In this document: piece after piece, positions 40,019-47,208 of the stretch
How the letters are laid out: each line of letters opens with the position of its first letter
How positions within the stretch are numbered: the first letter of the stretch is position 1
DNA from: JALZKA01 sp963721645
GTDB lineage: Bacteria > Actinomycetota > Thermoleophilia > Solirubrobacterales > 70-9
Reading direction: 5' to 3'
Assembly (NCBI GenBank): GCA_963721645.1
Contig: CAVRJK010000002.1
Span: 1,736,001-1,800,000 of the forward strand
DNA length: 64,000 nucleotides
Notes under the pieces: model-generated
Told to the model about the DNA's origin: nothing
The model's database searches: none
Seen by the model: the letters and a program-made list of their open reading frames with translations, nothing else
Made by a program: the position numbers and the translations under genes

Positions 40019-40078
40019 CGGGATGCGTAGAACTTGTGACGAACCTGAAACCGACTATGCCACGGAGGCTGATTGAAC

Positions 40079-40411
40079 ATGGAGATGCGTAAGAAGATCG
40101 TGATCGGAACCGCTTCGGTGCTGGCGGTTGGCGCGGGTGCGGCCGGCATCGCCGTCGCGGGCGGCAGCGACGACAACGAGGCGCCGATCACGGGCTCGGC
40201 CCTTGAGAAGGCGTCCGCGGTCGCCTTGGAGGAGACGGGCGAAGGCGCTGTCTCGGACACAGAGACCGGCGACGAGGAGAGCTACTACGAAGTCGAGGTC
40301 ACGCTTGACGACGGCTCAGAGGTCGACGTCCAGGTCAACCGCGAGTTCGAGGTCGTCGGCTCGGAAGCCGAAAGCGCAGACGAGGACGGGTCTGGCGCAG
40401 ACGACGACTGA
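40079..40411 (+). CDS. Small exported PepSY-domain protein
   Basis: The 110-residue protein has an N-terminal signal or anchor (MRKKIVIGTASVLAVGAGAAGIAVAGG) and one PepSY domain (ITGSALEKASAVALEETGEGAVSDTETGDEESYYEVEVTLDDGSEVDVQVNREFEVVG), then an acidic tail. PepSY proteins often bind metal ions or inhibit proteases, and frequently sit beside two-component systems, as here. ATG 40079 follows GGAGG by 10 bases; TTG 40073 and ATG 40085 are alternatives. A predicted response-regulator site precedes it and a nested hairpin terminator follows. Confidence 0.83.
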   Translation: MEMRKKIVIGTASVLAVGAGAAGIAVAGGSDDNEAPITGSALEKASAVALEETGEGAVSDTETGDEESYYEVEVTLDDGSEVDVQVNREFEVVGSEAESADEDGSGADDD

Positions 40412-40430
40412 CCCCCATCTCAACAGGACC

Positions 40431-40467
40431 GCGGAAGGGCGCCGAACGGCGCTCTTTCTCGTTCCGC
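40431..40467. terminator. Nested hairpin terminator between the PepSY gene and rpoD
   Basis: GCGCCG-AA-CGGCGC (40439-40452) forms a tight stem followed by CTTTCTC on the plus strand. An outer pair GCGGAA (40431-40436) and TTCCGC (40462-40467) encloses it. It lies between two convergent genes, 20 bases after the PepSY stop, and can terminate both directions. Confidence 0.75.
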
Positions 40468-40470
40468 GCT

Positions 40471-41571
40471 CTACGCAACGTCGCGAAGCTTTTGGGCCTC
40501 GGCGAGGCTCTGCAGCTTCTTGAGCGACTGGTTCTCGATCTGGCGGATGCGCTCGCGCGTGACGTTGAACGTGCGGCCCACCTCGTCGAGGGTGCGGGGG
40601 TGTTCGCCGCCAAGCCCGTAGCGCAGCTCGAGCACGCGGCGCTCGCGATAGGAGAGATTCTCGAGCGCCTCACGGAGCGCCTCCTTGGTGAGGAGGTCGG
40701 CCGCGCGGTCGAACGGCGACTCGGCCTTCTCGTCAGCGATGAACTGGCCGAACTCTGACTCCTCCTCGTCGCCGACCGGCTTCTCCAGCGAGACCGGGGC
40801 CTGAGCCGAGCGCTTGATCTGGTCGACCTCATCCGGGTCGATGCCGGTTACGTCTGCGATCTCTTCCGGGGTGGGCTCGCGACCCAGCTCGGTGACGAGC
40901 TTTCGCTCGGCGCGACCGATCTTGTTCAGCTTCTCGACAACGTGGACCGGGATGCGAATCGTGCGTGCCTTGTCGGCAAGCGCACGGGCTATGGCCTGCC
41001 GGATCCACCAAGTGGCGTACGTAGAGAACTTGAAGCCCTTGCGGTAGTCAAACTTCTCGGCGGCGCGGACCAGACCCAGCGTGCCCTCCTGGATCAGGTC
41101 GAGGAAGGGAAGTCCCTGATTGCGGTAGTTCTTGGCTATCGAGACGACGAGGCGGAGGTTCGACTCGACCATCTTCTGCTTGGCGTCGAGATCGCCGCGC
41201 TCGATGCGCTTGGCGAGGTCGACCTCCTCCTGGGCGGTGAGCAGACGGACCTTGCCGATGTCCTTCAAAAAGAGTTGAAGGGAGTCGGTGGTCATGTCCG
41301 CCTTGAGGTCCAAGGCGGGCGCCTTGCGTCGCCTGCGCTTGCCGTCCGCGCGCTGCGCGTCTGGCGACGGCTTTTGCGCGGGATCGACGTCGTCTACGAG
41401 CTCGACCCCCTGGCTCTCGATGAACCCATAGAGCTCCTCGATATCGCCCTCGTCGACATCAACTTCCCGCAGGGCGGTAGCGACGTCGCCGTAGGCGATC
41501 ACGCCTTCGGCCTGACCCTTGGTGACGAGGTTCTTGACCTCCTCGAGTTCCTGCAACTCCGCGGCAACCAT
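40471..41571 (-). CDS. rpoD: Principal RNA polymerase sigma factor (sigma-70 family, RpoD/SigA)
   Basis: The housekeeping sigma factor, 366 residues. It shows region 1.1-like start (EVKNLVTKGQAEGVIAYGDVATAL), region 1.2 (TTDSLQLFLKDIGKVRLLTAQEEVDLAKRIERGD), region 2 (NLRLVVSIAKNYRNQGLPFLDLIQEGTLGLVRAAEKFDYRKGFKFSTYATWWIRQAI), region 3 (PVHVVEKLNKI) and region 4 (ENLSYRERRVLELRYGLGGEHPRTLDEVGRTFNVTRERIRQIENQSLKKL). All -10 and -35 recognition residues look standard, which supports reading TATAAT-like boxes here. The start ATG at 41571 is preceded by GAGAGG at long spacing. It is divergent from the YihY operon. Confidence 0.95.
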   Translation of the reverse strand: MVAAELQELEEVKNLVTKGQAEGVIAYGDVATALREVDVDEGDIEELYGFIESQGVELVDDVDPAQKPSPDAQRADGKRRRRKAPALDLKADMTTDSLQLFLKDIGKVRLLTAQEEVDLAKRIERGDLDAKQKMVESNLRLVVSIAKNYRNQGLPFLDLIQEGTLGLVRAAEKFDYRKGFKFSTYATWWIRQAIARALADKARTIRIPVHVVEKLNKIGRAERKLVTELGREPTPEEIADVTGIDPDEVDQIKRSAQAPVSLEKPVGDEEESEFGQFIADEKAESPFDRAADLLTKEALREALENLSYRERRVLELRYGLGGEHPRTLDEVGRTFNVTRERIRQIENQSLKKLQSLAEAQKLRDVA

Positions 41572-41729
41572 CAGCTAGCTCGCCTCTCCTTGCTCCTGAT
41601 CAAAAATCTTGGCCTCCCACACAGACCTCGTCCTATATATCGGACGCCCCGAAGCGATTGATTAGACCTGCGACGATCGTAGCCACTGCACTTTCCTTCG
41701 CCGTTCGCGGGTAGATTCCCCTTGAGACA

Positions 41730-42086
41730 ATGGCATCTGATGCAGACAACCCGGAGGGCGTTTTTGGCAACCTGCCCTCGACCCGGCCAGGATCGAGGAG
41801 TCCGAGGCGCCGCGACACCGGTCCGGCCGGGGAGGCGAGCCCTGAGCCGATCGCGGCCGAGCCCGAGCCCGAGCCCGTTCCGGCCGAACCGCCGCCCGCC
41901 GAAGCCGAACCGGAACCCGAGCCCCCTACGCCGGGCCGGGACCCACTGGACCCGCAGCCTTCGATCCAGGGCGTAGAGGACCTTGCCTGGGCTGGAGTTG
42001 CCGTCGTCGCACAGGCGGCCACCGCGGGTATCCGGTTCACGTCGAGGGCGCTGGAGTCGGCGCGCAAGTCGATCGACAGGCCTTGA
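41730..42086 (+). CDS. Small proline/glutamate-rich protein of unknown function
   Basis: The 118-residue protein has a disordered N-terminal two thirds rich in Pro and Glu (AEPEPEPVPAEPPPAEAEPEPEPP) and a short helical C-terminal domain (SIQGVEDLAWAGVAVVAQAATAGIRFTSRALESARKSI). I recall similar short proteins next to YihY genes in Thermoleophilia but know no function. Its stop overlaps the TTG start of the YihY gene (TTGA), so the two are coupled. The amphipathic C-terminal helix could associate with the membrane partner. Confidence 0.72.
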   Translation: MASDADNPEGVFGNLPSTRPGSRSPRRRDTGPAGEASPEPIAAEPEPEPVPAEPPPAEAEPEPEPPTPGRDPLDPQPSIQGVEDLAWAGVAVVAQAATAGIRFTSRALESARKSIDRP

Positions 42087-42946
42087 GAGCCCGGACACGG
42101 GACTGGCTTCGCGCCTTCTGGCACCGGTCATATCGGGAGAACATCACGGGAATGGCGGCGATGGTTGCCTACAACCTCGCGCTGGCACTCTTCCCGTTCG
42201 CACTCCTGATCCTCTTCGTCTTCGGCAAGGTGATCCAGTCCGGGAACATCGAGGAGACCGTCATCACCGACCTCCAGGGGATCTTCCCGGCCGTCGAGGG
42301 GGACGAGGTGGCTCGAACCGTCGATCGCATCCGCGACAGCTCCACCACTATCGGCATCGCGGCGGCTGCCGGCGCGATCTGGATCGGCGCATCGTTCTGG
42401 GGCGCCATGGACACGGCTTTCTGCCGGATCTATCACGTCGAATGCCGTAGCTGGCTGGCCCAGAAGCGCTTCGCGCTGGTCATGCTCCTGGTGGTCACGC
42501 TCTTCCTTGCGGCGAGCGTCGTCATTCCGGTCGCCGAGAACCTGGCGATCTCCAGCGCGGAGGACCTGCCGTTCGGACTCGACGAGGTGCAGGGTCTGGC
42601 CAGCGTGATCGTGCTCATTCTCGCCCTCGGGCTGACGTTCGGCCTCGTGAGCTTCATGTATTACGTGGTCCCGAAGGGGCACGTGCCATGGCACGGGGTC
42701 TGGCCGGGGGCGATCTTCGTCACCGTCACGACCGCGATCGGCAACGCCGTCTTTCCTGTCTACCTCACCTCGATCTCGGATATCGACAAGATCGGAGGGG
42801 CTCTCGGCTTCATTCTCATCGCTCTGATCTGGTTCTACCTTCTGTCGCTGGCACTCCTTGCCGGCGCGGTAATCAACGCACTCCGATACGAGCTCCGAGA
42901 CACGGGCAGCCTGGACCTACCCGGATTCGAGGAGGGCGAGGGTTGA
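42083..42946 (+). CDS. YihY/BrkB-family inner-membrane protein
   Basis: The 287-residue protein has six predicted membrane helices and the family signature: NITGMAAMVAYNLALALFPFALLILFVFG, IGIAAAAGAIWIGASFWGAMDTAFCRIYHV, PVAENLAI, and GGALGFILIALIWFYLLSLALLAGAVINALRYE. YihY proteins were once misannotated as ribonuclease BN; their role (possibly transport) is unsettled. TTG 42083 is the start, overlapping the previous stop, and its own stop overlaps the next TTG start in the same way. Confidence 0.9.
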   Translation: MRARTRDWLRAFWHRSYRENITGMAAMVAYNLALALFPFALLILFVFGKVIQSGNIEETVITDLQGIFPAVEGDEVARTVDRIRDSSTTIGIAAAAGAIWIGASFWGAMDTAFCRIYHVECRSWLAQKRFALVMLLVVTLFLAASVVIPVAENLAISSAEDLPFGLDEVQGLASVIVLILALGLTFGLVSFMYYVVPKGHVPWHGVWPGAIFVTVTTAIGNAVFPVYLTSISDIDKIGGALGFILIALIWFYLLSLALLAGAVINALRYELRDTGSLDLPGFEEGEG

Positions 42947-43620
42947 GGACGCCGGCACGAGTCACCGTCCTGCCCGACCCGGAGTCGGGCCCGATCACGC
43001 CCACCGGCGCGGTCAAGTCGATTCAGGAGGCGACCGTGGAGATGCCCGCCGACTTATACCGCGAGATGTGGAGGCCCGAGTACCTCGAGCGCCTCGCCCG
43101 GTCGTACTGGGCGTTCCTCACCAAGGTTTCGCTCGGAGTAATTCGCGTCGTTTACGAGCCTTCGTCGCGGACCGTCGTCTTCATCTCTCGCCGGTTGCCC
43201 CTGCTGCGCTTCCGGCGGCCCGAGTACACGACGGGACCCGGGCTGGGACAGGTGACCTGGAAGATCGAGCGTGGGATTCTTGTCGCGCCGAACGGGCGCG
43301 GCCAGGGGATGCTGCGGATCACGGTCCGAAGCGACGCGCCGGAGGACGACTCGAAGGACGCCTGCGTCCACATCCGAACCGAGGTCTCGAATTTCTATCC
43401 CTTCCTTCGCGGCGGCGGCTGGTTCGCGCGCATCGGCGTGCAGATCTACTCGGCGACCCAGGTCCGAATCCACACGTGGGTGACCCACGGCTTCTTGCGC
43501 TCGCTTGCCCGCCTCGACCTACCCCGTTCGCCTATCGGCGCCCTGTCGCCGGAAGACCAAAGCGTCGAAGAGCTGGAAGAGATGGGTGGCGGAGGGTCAA
43601 CGACAGACCGCGAACCCTGA
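42943..43620 (+). CDS. Protein of unknown function in the YihY operon
   Basis: The 225-residue product is soluble and not recognised. Visible segments are MPADLYREMWRPEYLERLARSYWAFLTKVSLGVIRVVYE, a basic strand-turn region (RTVVFISRRLPLLRFRRPEY), GQVTWKIERGILVAPNGRGQGMLRI and CVHIRTEVSNFYPFLRGGGWFARIGVQIYSATQVRIH. The alternating strands suggest a START/SRPBCC-like or other beta-barrel fold, but this is a guess. Start TTG 42943 overlaps the YihY stop. The stop TGA lies in one arm of a hairpin whose other arm holds the stop of the convergent gene. Confidence 0.75.
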   Translation: MRTPARVTVLPDPESGPITPTGAVKSIQEATVEMPADLYREMWRPEYLERLARSYWAFLTKVSLGVIRVVYEPSSRTVVFISRRLPLLRFRRPEYTTGPGLGQVTWKIERGILVAPNGRGQGMLRITVRSDAPEDDSKDACVHIRTEVSNFYPFLRGGGWFARIGVQIYSATQVRIHTWVTHGFLRSLARLDLPRSPIGALSPEDQSVEELEEMGGGGSTTDREP

Positions 43621-43642
43621 CCCGCGATTTGCCGGGGTCAGG
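43616..43642. terminator. Stem-loop carrying both stop codons of two convergent genes
   Basis: CCTGACCC (43616-43623) and GGGTCAGG (43635-43642) form a perfect 8-base stem around an 11-base loop. The left arm contains the TGA of the plus-strand gene (43618-43620), the right arm the TGA of the minus-strand gene (43638-43640). The stem sequence is that of the dispersed GGGGTC element with a wider loop. Confidence 0.72.
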
Positions 43643-44600
43643 ATTGCCGGCGCTCTTCAAGCGCCGCGGCCATCGCTTCGTCGATGTCCATGGGCTCGAA
43701 GTCGAAGAGGCTCATACCTGAGGAGTCCCTGACAACCGTTTCGACCTCCATGCCGCCGATCAGCGGCCGGGCCACGCCAGTATCGACCGGCGTCACGAGG
43801 CCGATCCAGTGTGAAGAAAGGCCAGGGGTCAGGACCGGAACACCCACGCGCGGACGCGGATTGATGTTGAGCCCGCGCGCCATCGCGTCCATCATGCCGC
43901 CGTAGGTGGTCACGTCGGGACCGCCGATCTCGATCTCGCGGCCGTGGGTTGCCTCGATCCCCGGGATGTCGGCCAGGTAGCGCAGCGCATCGGCGACCGC
44001 GATTGGCTGCGTCTTTGTCCGCGCCCAGCGAGGCGTGACCATGAAGGGCAGGCGCTTGACGAGATAGAAGGGGATCAGGAAGGACTCCGAGCCGGCACCG
44101 ATCACCGCGGCAGCACGTAGATAGGTGACGGGCACGCCCGATTGCTGAAGGATCTCAGCGCTCTCATGGCGACTTTCAAGATGCTTGGAGCCGCCGTCGG
44201 AAAGGCCTCCGAGGTAGACGATGAGATCCACTCCGGCGGCCTTGGCCGCCGCACCGAAGGCCTCGGCACCCTGCCGGTCGCGCTCGGCGAACGAGTCGTC
44301 CTCCGCGCCCCGGCCCATCGAGTGGACGAGGTAGTAAGCGACCGACACGCCGGCCAATGCCTCTTCAAGGCCCTCGCCCGAAATCACGTCCGCCTTGACA
44401 ACCTCGGCTCCGGCGTCCTTCAGGTCGGCTGCCTTCTCGGGCGAGCGAGCGACCGCACGGACATTCTCGCCACGATCGAGCAACTCCAGCGTGAGCTTTC
44501 GGCCGATATAGCCCGTGGCGCCGACCACTGCAAGAGTCGAATCCTTGGTGCCGTTCCCGCGTTCCACCTCCGGCAACGTAGCCGAACCGTGGCGAGTCAA
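43638..44600 (-). CDS. NAD(P)-binding atypical SDR / epimerase-like protein
   Basis: The 320-residue protein has an N-terminal Rossmann motif LAVVGATGYIGRKLTLELLD with NVRAVARSPEKA, then YYLVHSMGRGAEDDSFAERDRQGAEAFGAAAKAAGVDLIVYLGGL, THLRAAAVIGAGS-type segments and a C-terminal domain (PRWARTKTQPIAVADALRYLADIP). This matches the NAD(P)H-binding atypical SDRs (NmrA/complex I NDUFA9-like). Catalytic YxxxK is not evident. The start is uncertain: TTG 44600 is the furthest upstream, with other starts possible nearer the Rossmann motif. It lies 3 bases after glpX and is probably co-transcribed. Confidence 0.83.
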   Translation of the reverse strand: MTRHGSATLPEVERGNGTKDSTLAVVGATGYIGRKLTLELLDRGENVRAVARSPEKAADLKDAGAEVVKADVISGEGLEEALAGVSVAYYLVHSMGRGAEDDSFAERDRQGAEAFGAAAKAAGVDLIVYLGGLSDGGSKHLESRHESAEILQQSGVPVTYLRAAAVIGAGSESFLIPFYLVKRLPFMVTPRWARTKTQPIAVADALRYLADIPGIEATHGREIEIGGPDVTTYGGMMDAMARGLNINPRPRVGVPVLTPGLSSHWIGLVTPVDTGVARPLIGGMEVETVVRDSSGMSLFDFEPMDIDEAMAAALEERRQS

Positions 44601-44603
44601 ACG

Positions 44604-45620
44604 TCAGCCGTACCTGCCGCCGGTGATCTCGCGGAGCTTCGCCTGGTCGTGGGTGGCCTGCACCTTGCGAACGGTGCCCGACCGGGAACGGGTTACGAGC
44701 GACTCCGTCGAAGCTTGGCCCGAGCGCGGGTTTCGAACGCCCTGCAGCAGTTCGCCGTCCGTCACGCCGGTTGCGGCGAAGAAAACGTCGTCTCCCGAGA
44801 CAAGCCTGTCGGCATCCAGCACCTCGTCCAAGTCATAGCCGGCGTCAAGCGCCGTCTTGCGCTCAGCCTCATCGCGTGGCCAGAGGCGACCGAGCATCGA
44901 GCCGCCGAGGCATTTGATCGCGGCCGCGGAGATGACCCCTTCCGGCGTCCCTCCGATTCCCCAGAGCAGGTCGACGCCTGTCGATTCAGAGACGGCAAAC
45001 AGCGCGGCCGAGACGTCGCCGTCGGAGATCAGCCGGATGCGGCCGCCGACCTCGCGGATCTCTGCCATCTGGTCGGCGTGGCGCGGCCGGTCGAGCACCA
45101 TCACCGTCACACCGCTCGTTTCGGTTCCCTTGCGTTCGGCAACGCGTTCGATGACGGTTGTCAGAGGCTCGTCGAGCGTCAAAAGGTCGGCGATCTCCGA
45201 TCCCCCGGCAAGCTTCTCCATGTAGACGCACGGGCCAGGGTCGAACATCGTGCCCTGTTCGGACAGGGCGATCACCGCGAGCGCCGACGGCATGCCCTTC
45301 GCGCACAGCGTTGTCCCCTCGAGCGGGTCGACGGCGATATCGACCCTGGGCGGGCTGCCGTCGCCGATTCTCTCGCCGTTGTAGAGCATGGGCGCCTCGT
45401 CCTTCTCGCCTTCGCCGATCACGACCACTCCGTCCATCGGGACGGTGTCGAGGAGCAGACGCATCGCGTCCACCGCGGCCTGGTCGGCTGCCTCCTTATC
45501 CCCCCGCCCGGTCCACCGTGCGGCGGCCAGGGCGGCTGCCTCGGTCACGCGGACCAACTCGAGCGCGAGATTGCGATCGGGCTTGGTCGAATCGCGAACG
45601 TCTTGAGAGATCACTCCCAT
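44604..45620 (-). CDS. glpX: Class II fructose-1,6-bisphosphatase
   Basis: The gluconeogenic phosphatase of GlpX type, 338 residues. Motifs: NLALELVRVTEAAALAAARWTGRGDKEAADQAAVDAMR, IGEGEKDEAPMLYNGE (metal and catalytic acidic residues), VDIAVDPLEGTTLCAKG, LDRPRHADQMAEIREVGGRIRLISDGDV and GIGGTPEGVISAAAIKCLGG. These are diagnostic of class II enzymes, the only FBPase type in many actinobacteria. ATG 45620 fits the family start. Downstream is the epimerase-like gene. Confidence 0.96.
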   Translation of the reverse strand: MGVISQDVRDSTKPDRNLALELVRVTEAAALAAARWTGRGDKEAADQAAVDAMRLLLDTVPMDGVVVIGEGEKDEAPMLYNGERIGDGSPPRVDIAVDPLEGTTLCAKGMPSALAVIALSEQGTMFDPGPCVYMEKLAGGSEIADLLTLDEPLTTVIERVAERKGTETSGVTVMVLDRPRHADQMAEIREVGGRIRLISDGDVSAALFAVSESTGVDLLWGIGGTPEGVISAAAIKCLGGSMLGRLWPRDEAERKTALDAGYDLDEVLDADRLVSGDDVFFAATGVTDGELLQGVRNPRSGQASTESLVTRSRSGTVRKVQATHDQAKLREITGGRYG

Positions 45621-45650
45621 CGATGCCTGAGCCTATCCGCGCTTGAACGG

Positions 45651-46145
45651 CTAGACGGTGCCCGGCGCCTTGCGCTGCTGGCGCCCACCGGACTCCATCG
45701 AACGCAGGAATCCCACCACGCCGATCATGAGTGCTGCCAACAACGCGAGCCAGTAGCCGATCCCCAGGCTCGTGCCGAACACCTGCCCCTCGACGGGCTC
45801 GGGCTTGAACATGACCCCGTTGTAGGCGATCAGGACGAACGCGCCGAAGCCGGCGATCATCGTCATCTCGCCCGGGGGATAAGAGAGCTTGTGGCCGCGG
45901 ATCAAGATGTAGCCGAGAATCGCGGGGGCCAGCGCCGCAAGGAGCAGCGCGTACTTGAGCATCGAGAAGGTCTCCCAGCCGGTGCAGGAGAAGTCGTTGA
46001 CGCCGCAAACCCAGGCTCCCTGTTCCTCGCGGGCCGGAACATCGGTGAGACCAAACCACTCGAGGAAAAAGAGGCTGCCGATCAGGACCAGCGACGCGAC
46101 TGCGCCGGCGATCGTCCTGTTGCGATCCAGGTTCGACATCTCCAT
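45651..46145 (-). CDS. Small four-helix membrane protein of unknown function
   Basis: The 164-residue protein has four predicted membrane helices (about 12-30, 62-83, 92-112, 124-147). The loop after helix 1 contains two cysteines (AWVCGVNDFSCTGWETF) likely to be extracytoplasmic. A basic C-terminus (SMESGGRQQRKAPGTV) faces the cytoplasm. No family is recognised; similar small proteins occur in many actinobacteria. Start ATG 46145 or 46139. It lies 30 bases upstream of glpX on the same strand. Confidence 0.72.
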   Translation of the reverse strand: MEMSNLDRNRTIAGAVASLVLIGSLFFLEWFGLTDVPAREEQGAWVCGVNDFSCTGWETFSMLKYALLLAALAPAILGYILIRGHKLSYPPGEMTMIAGFGAFVLIAYNGVMFKPEPVEGQVFGTSLGIGYWLALLAALMIGVVGFLRSMESGGRQQRKAPGTV

Positions 46146-46212
46146 CCCGGCGCGAGCCTATATCAATGGGGTGCAGGGATGAGCCGCCGGCGGGGTCACC
46201 TTGACCATCGGG

Positions 46213-47208
46213 CTAGACCGAGCGCGCCAGCGAGAGCCCGAAGAGATCGTCGGGGTCCGTCCACCAGCCGGTCATCTCAAGGCCGGCTTCCGCGTAGATC
46301 CCCTCGAGCCCCTGACGGGCGAACTTTGTCGAGATCTCGGTCCGCATCTCCTCCCCGCGCTCGAACGCGACGGTCATGCCCAGCTCGGCGATATCGACCA
46401 ACTGGCGGCGTAAAGAGCGAAGGCGGATGTCGATGAAGAGGTTCTCGTCGTCCCAGAAGGCCGTGTGCTCGAAGCCGTCGAGGTCGAAGTTTGCACCGAG
46501 GGTTCCGTTGAGAACCTCGAGCACGTTCAGGTTAAAGGCGGCGGTGACGCCCGCCGAGTCGTTGTAGGCGGCCTCAAGCGTCTCGCGATCCTTGATCAGG
46601 TCCGTGCCCAGCAGGAAGTGGTCCTCGGGTCCGAGCAGGTTCGCAACCCTCGCCAGGAACGAGGCGCGCTGCTGAGGCTCGAAGTTGCCGATCGTCCCGC
46701 CGAGAAATGCAATCACGCGAGGTCCGTCGAGCGGGATCCGCTCCAGGTCGCGTTCGAAGTCGCACACGAGACCGCGGACCTGGATCCCGTATTCCTCGGC
46801 GATCCGTGCCGCTGTGTCGCGGGTGATCTCTTCAGAGATGTCCACAGGCGCGTACGCGCGCAGCCCGCCGGCGTCGTGCATCGCGTCGAGTAGCACGCGG
46901 GTCTTGGATGCCGACCCCGAGCCCAGCTCGATCAGGGTCGCGGGGTTGCCTGACGCCGCGACGATCTCGGCCGATTCGTTCTTGAGGATCGCTCGCTCGG
47001 CACGGCTCGGGTAGTACTCGGGAAGCTCGGTTATCCGCTCGAAGAGCTCAGACCCGTGCTCGTCGTAGAAGTAGCGCGGAGAGAGTTCCTTGAACGGCTT
47101 GGTCAGACCGATGCGAACGTCGGCCGCCATCCCCGACAGGGGGCCTCCGGGCGGCAGGTGGACAGCCACCGAGACGTCGGGTGTCGTCCCCGCCGGCGGC
47201 GCCATCAC
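46213..47208 (-). CDS. egtD: L-histidine N-alpha-methyltransferase (ergothioneine synthesis)
   Basis: EgtD trimethylates histidine to hercynine with SAM. The 331-residue protein has the signature PFKELSPRYFYDEHGSELFERITELPEYYPSRAERAIL, SAM-binding LIELGSGSASKTRVLLDA, PVDISEEITRDTAARI, and VIAFLGGTIGNFEPQQRASFLARV, then LLGTDLIKDRETLEAAYND and FNLNVLEVLNGTLGANFD. GTG 47208 overlaps the egtB stop (GTGA), giving an egtB-egtD operon. No egtC or egtA is adjacent. Confidence 0.95.
   Translation of the reverse strand: MMAPPAGTTPDVSVAVHLPPGGPLSGMAADVRIGLTKPFKELSPRYFYDEHGSELFERITELPEYYPSRAERAILKNESAEIVAASGNPATLIELGSGSASKTRVLLDAMHDAGGLRAYAPVDISEEITRDTAARIAEEYGIQVRGLVCDFERDLERIPLDGPRVIAFLGGTIGNFEPQQRASFLARVANLLGPEDHFLLGTDLIKDRETLEAAYNDSAGVTAAFNLNVLEVLNGTLGANFDLDGFEHTAFWDDENLFIDIRLRSLRRQLVDIAELGMTVAFERGEEMRTEISTKFARQGLEGIYAEAGLEMTGWWTDPDDLFGLSLARSV

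Noticed and set aside
44142..46436. A very long plus-strand open frame (764 codons) across this stretch
   Set aside because: It is antisense to the epimerase-like gene, glpX, a membrane protein gene and the end of egtD, whose products are clearly homologous to known families. The plus-strand translation is Arg/His-rich with no motif, as expected for high-GC shadows.
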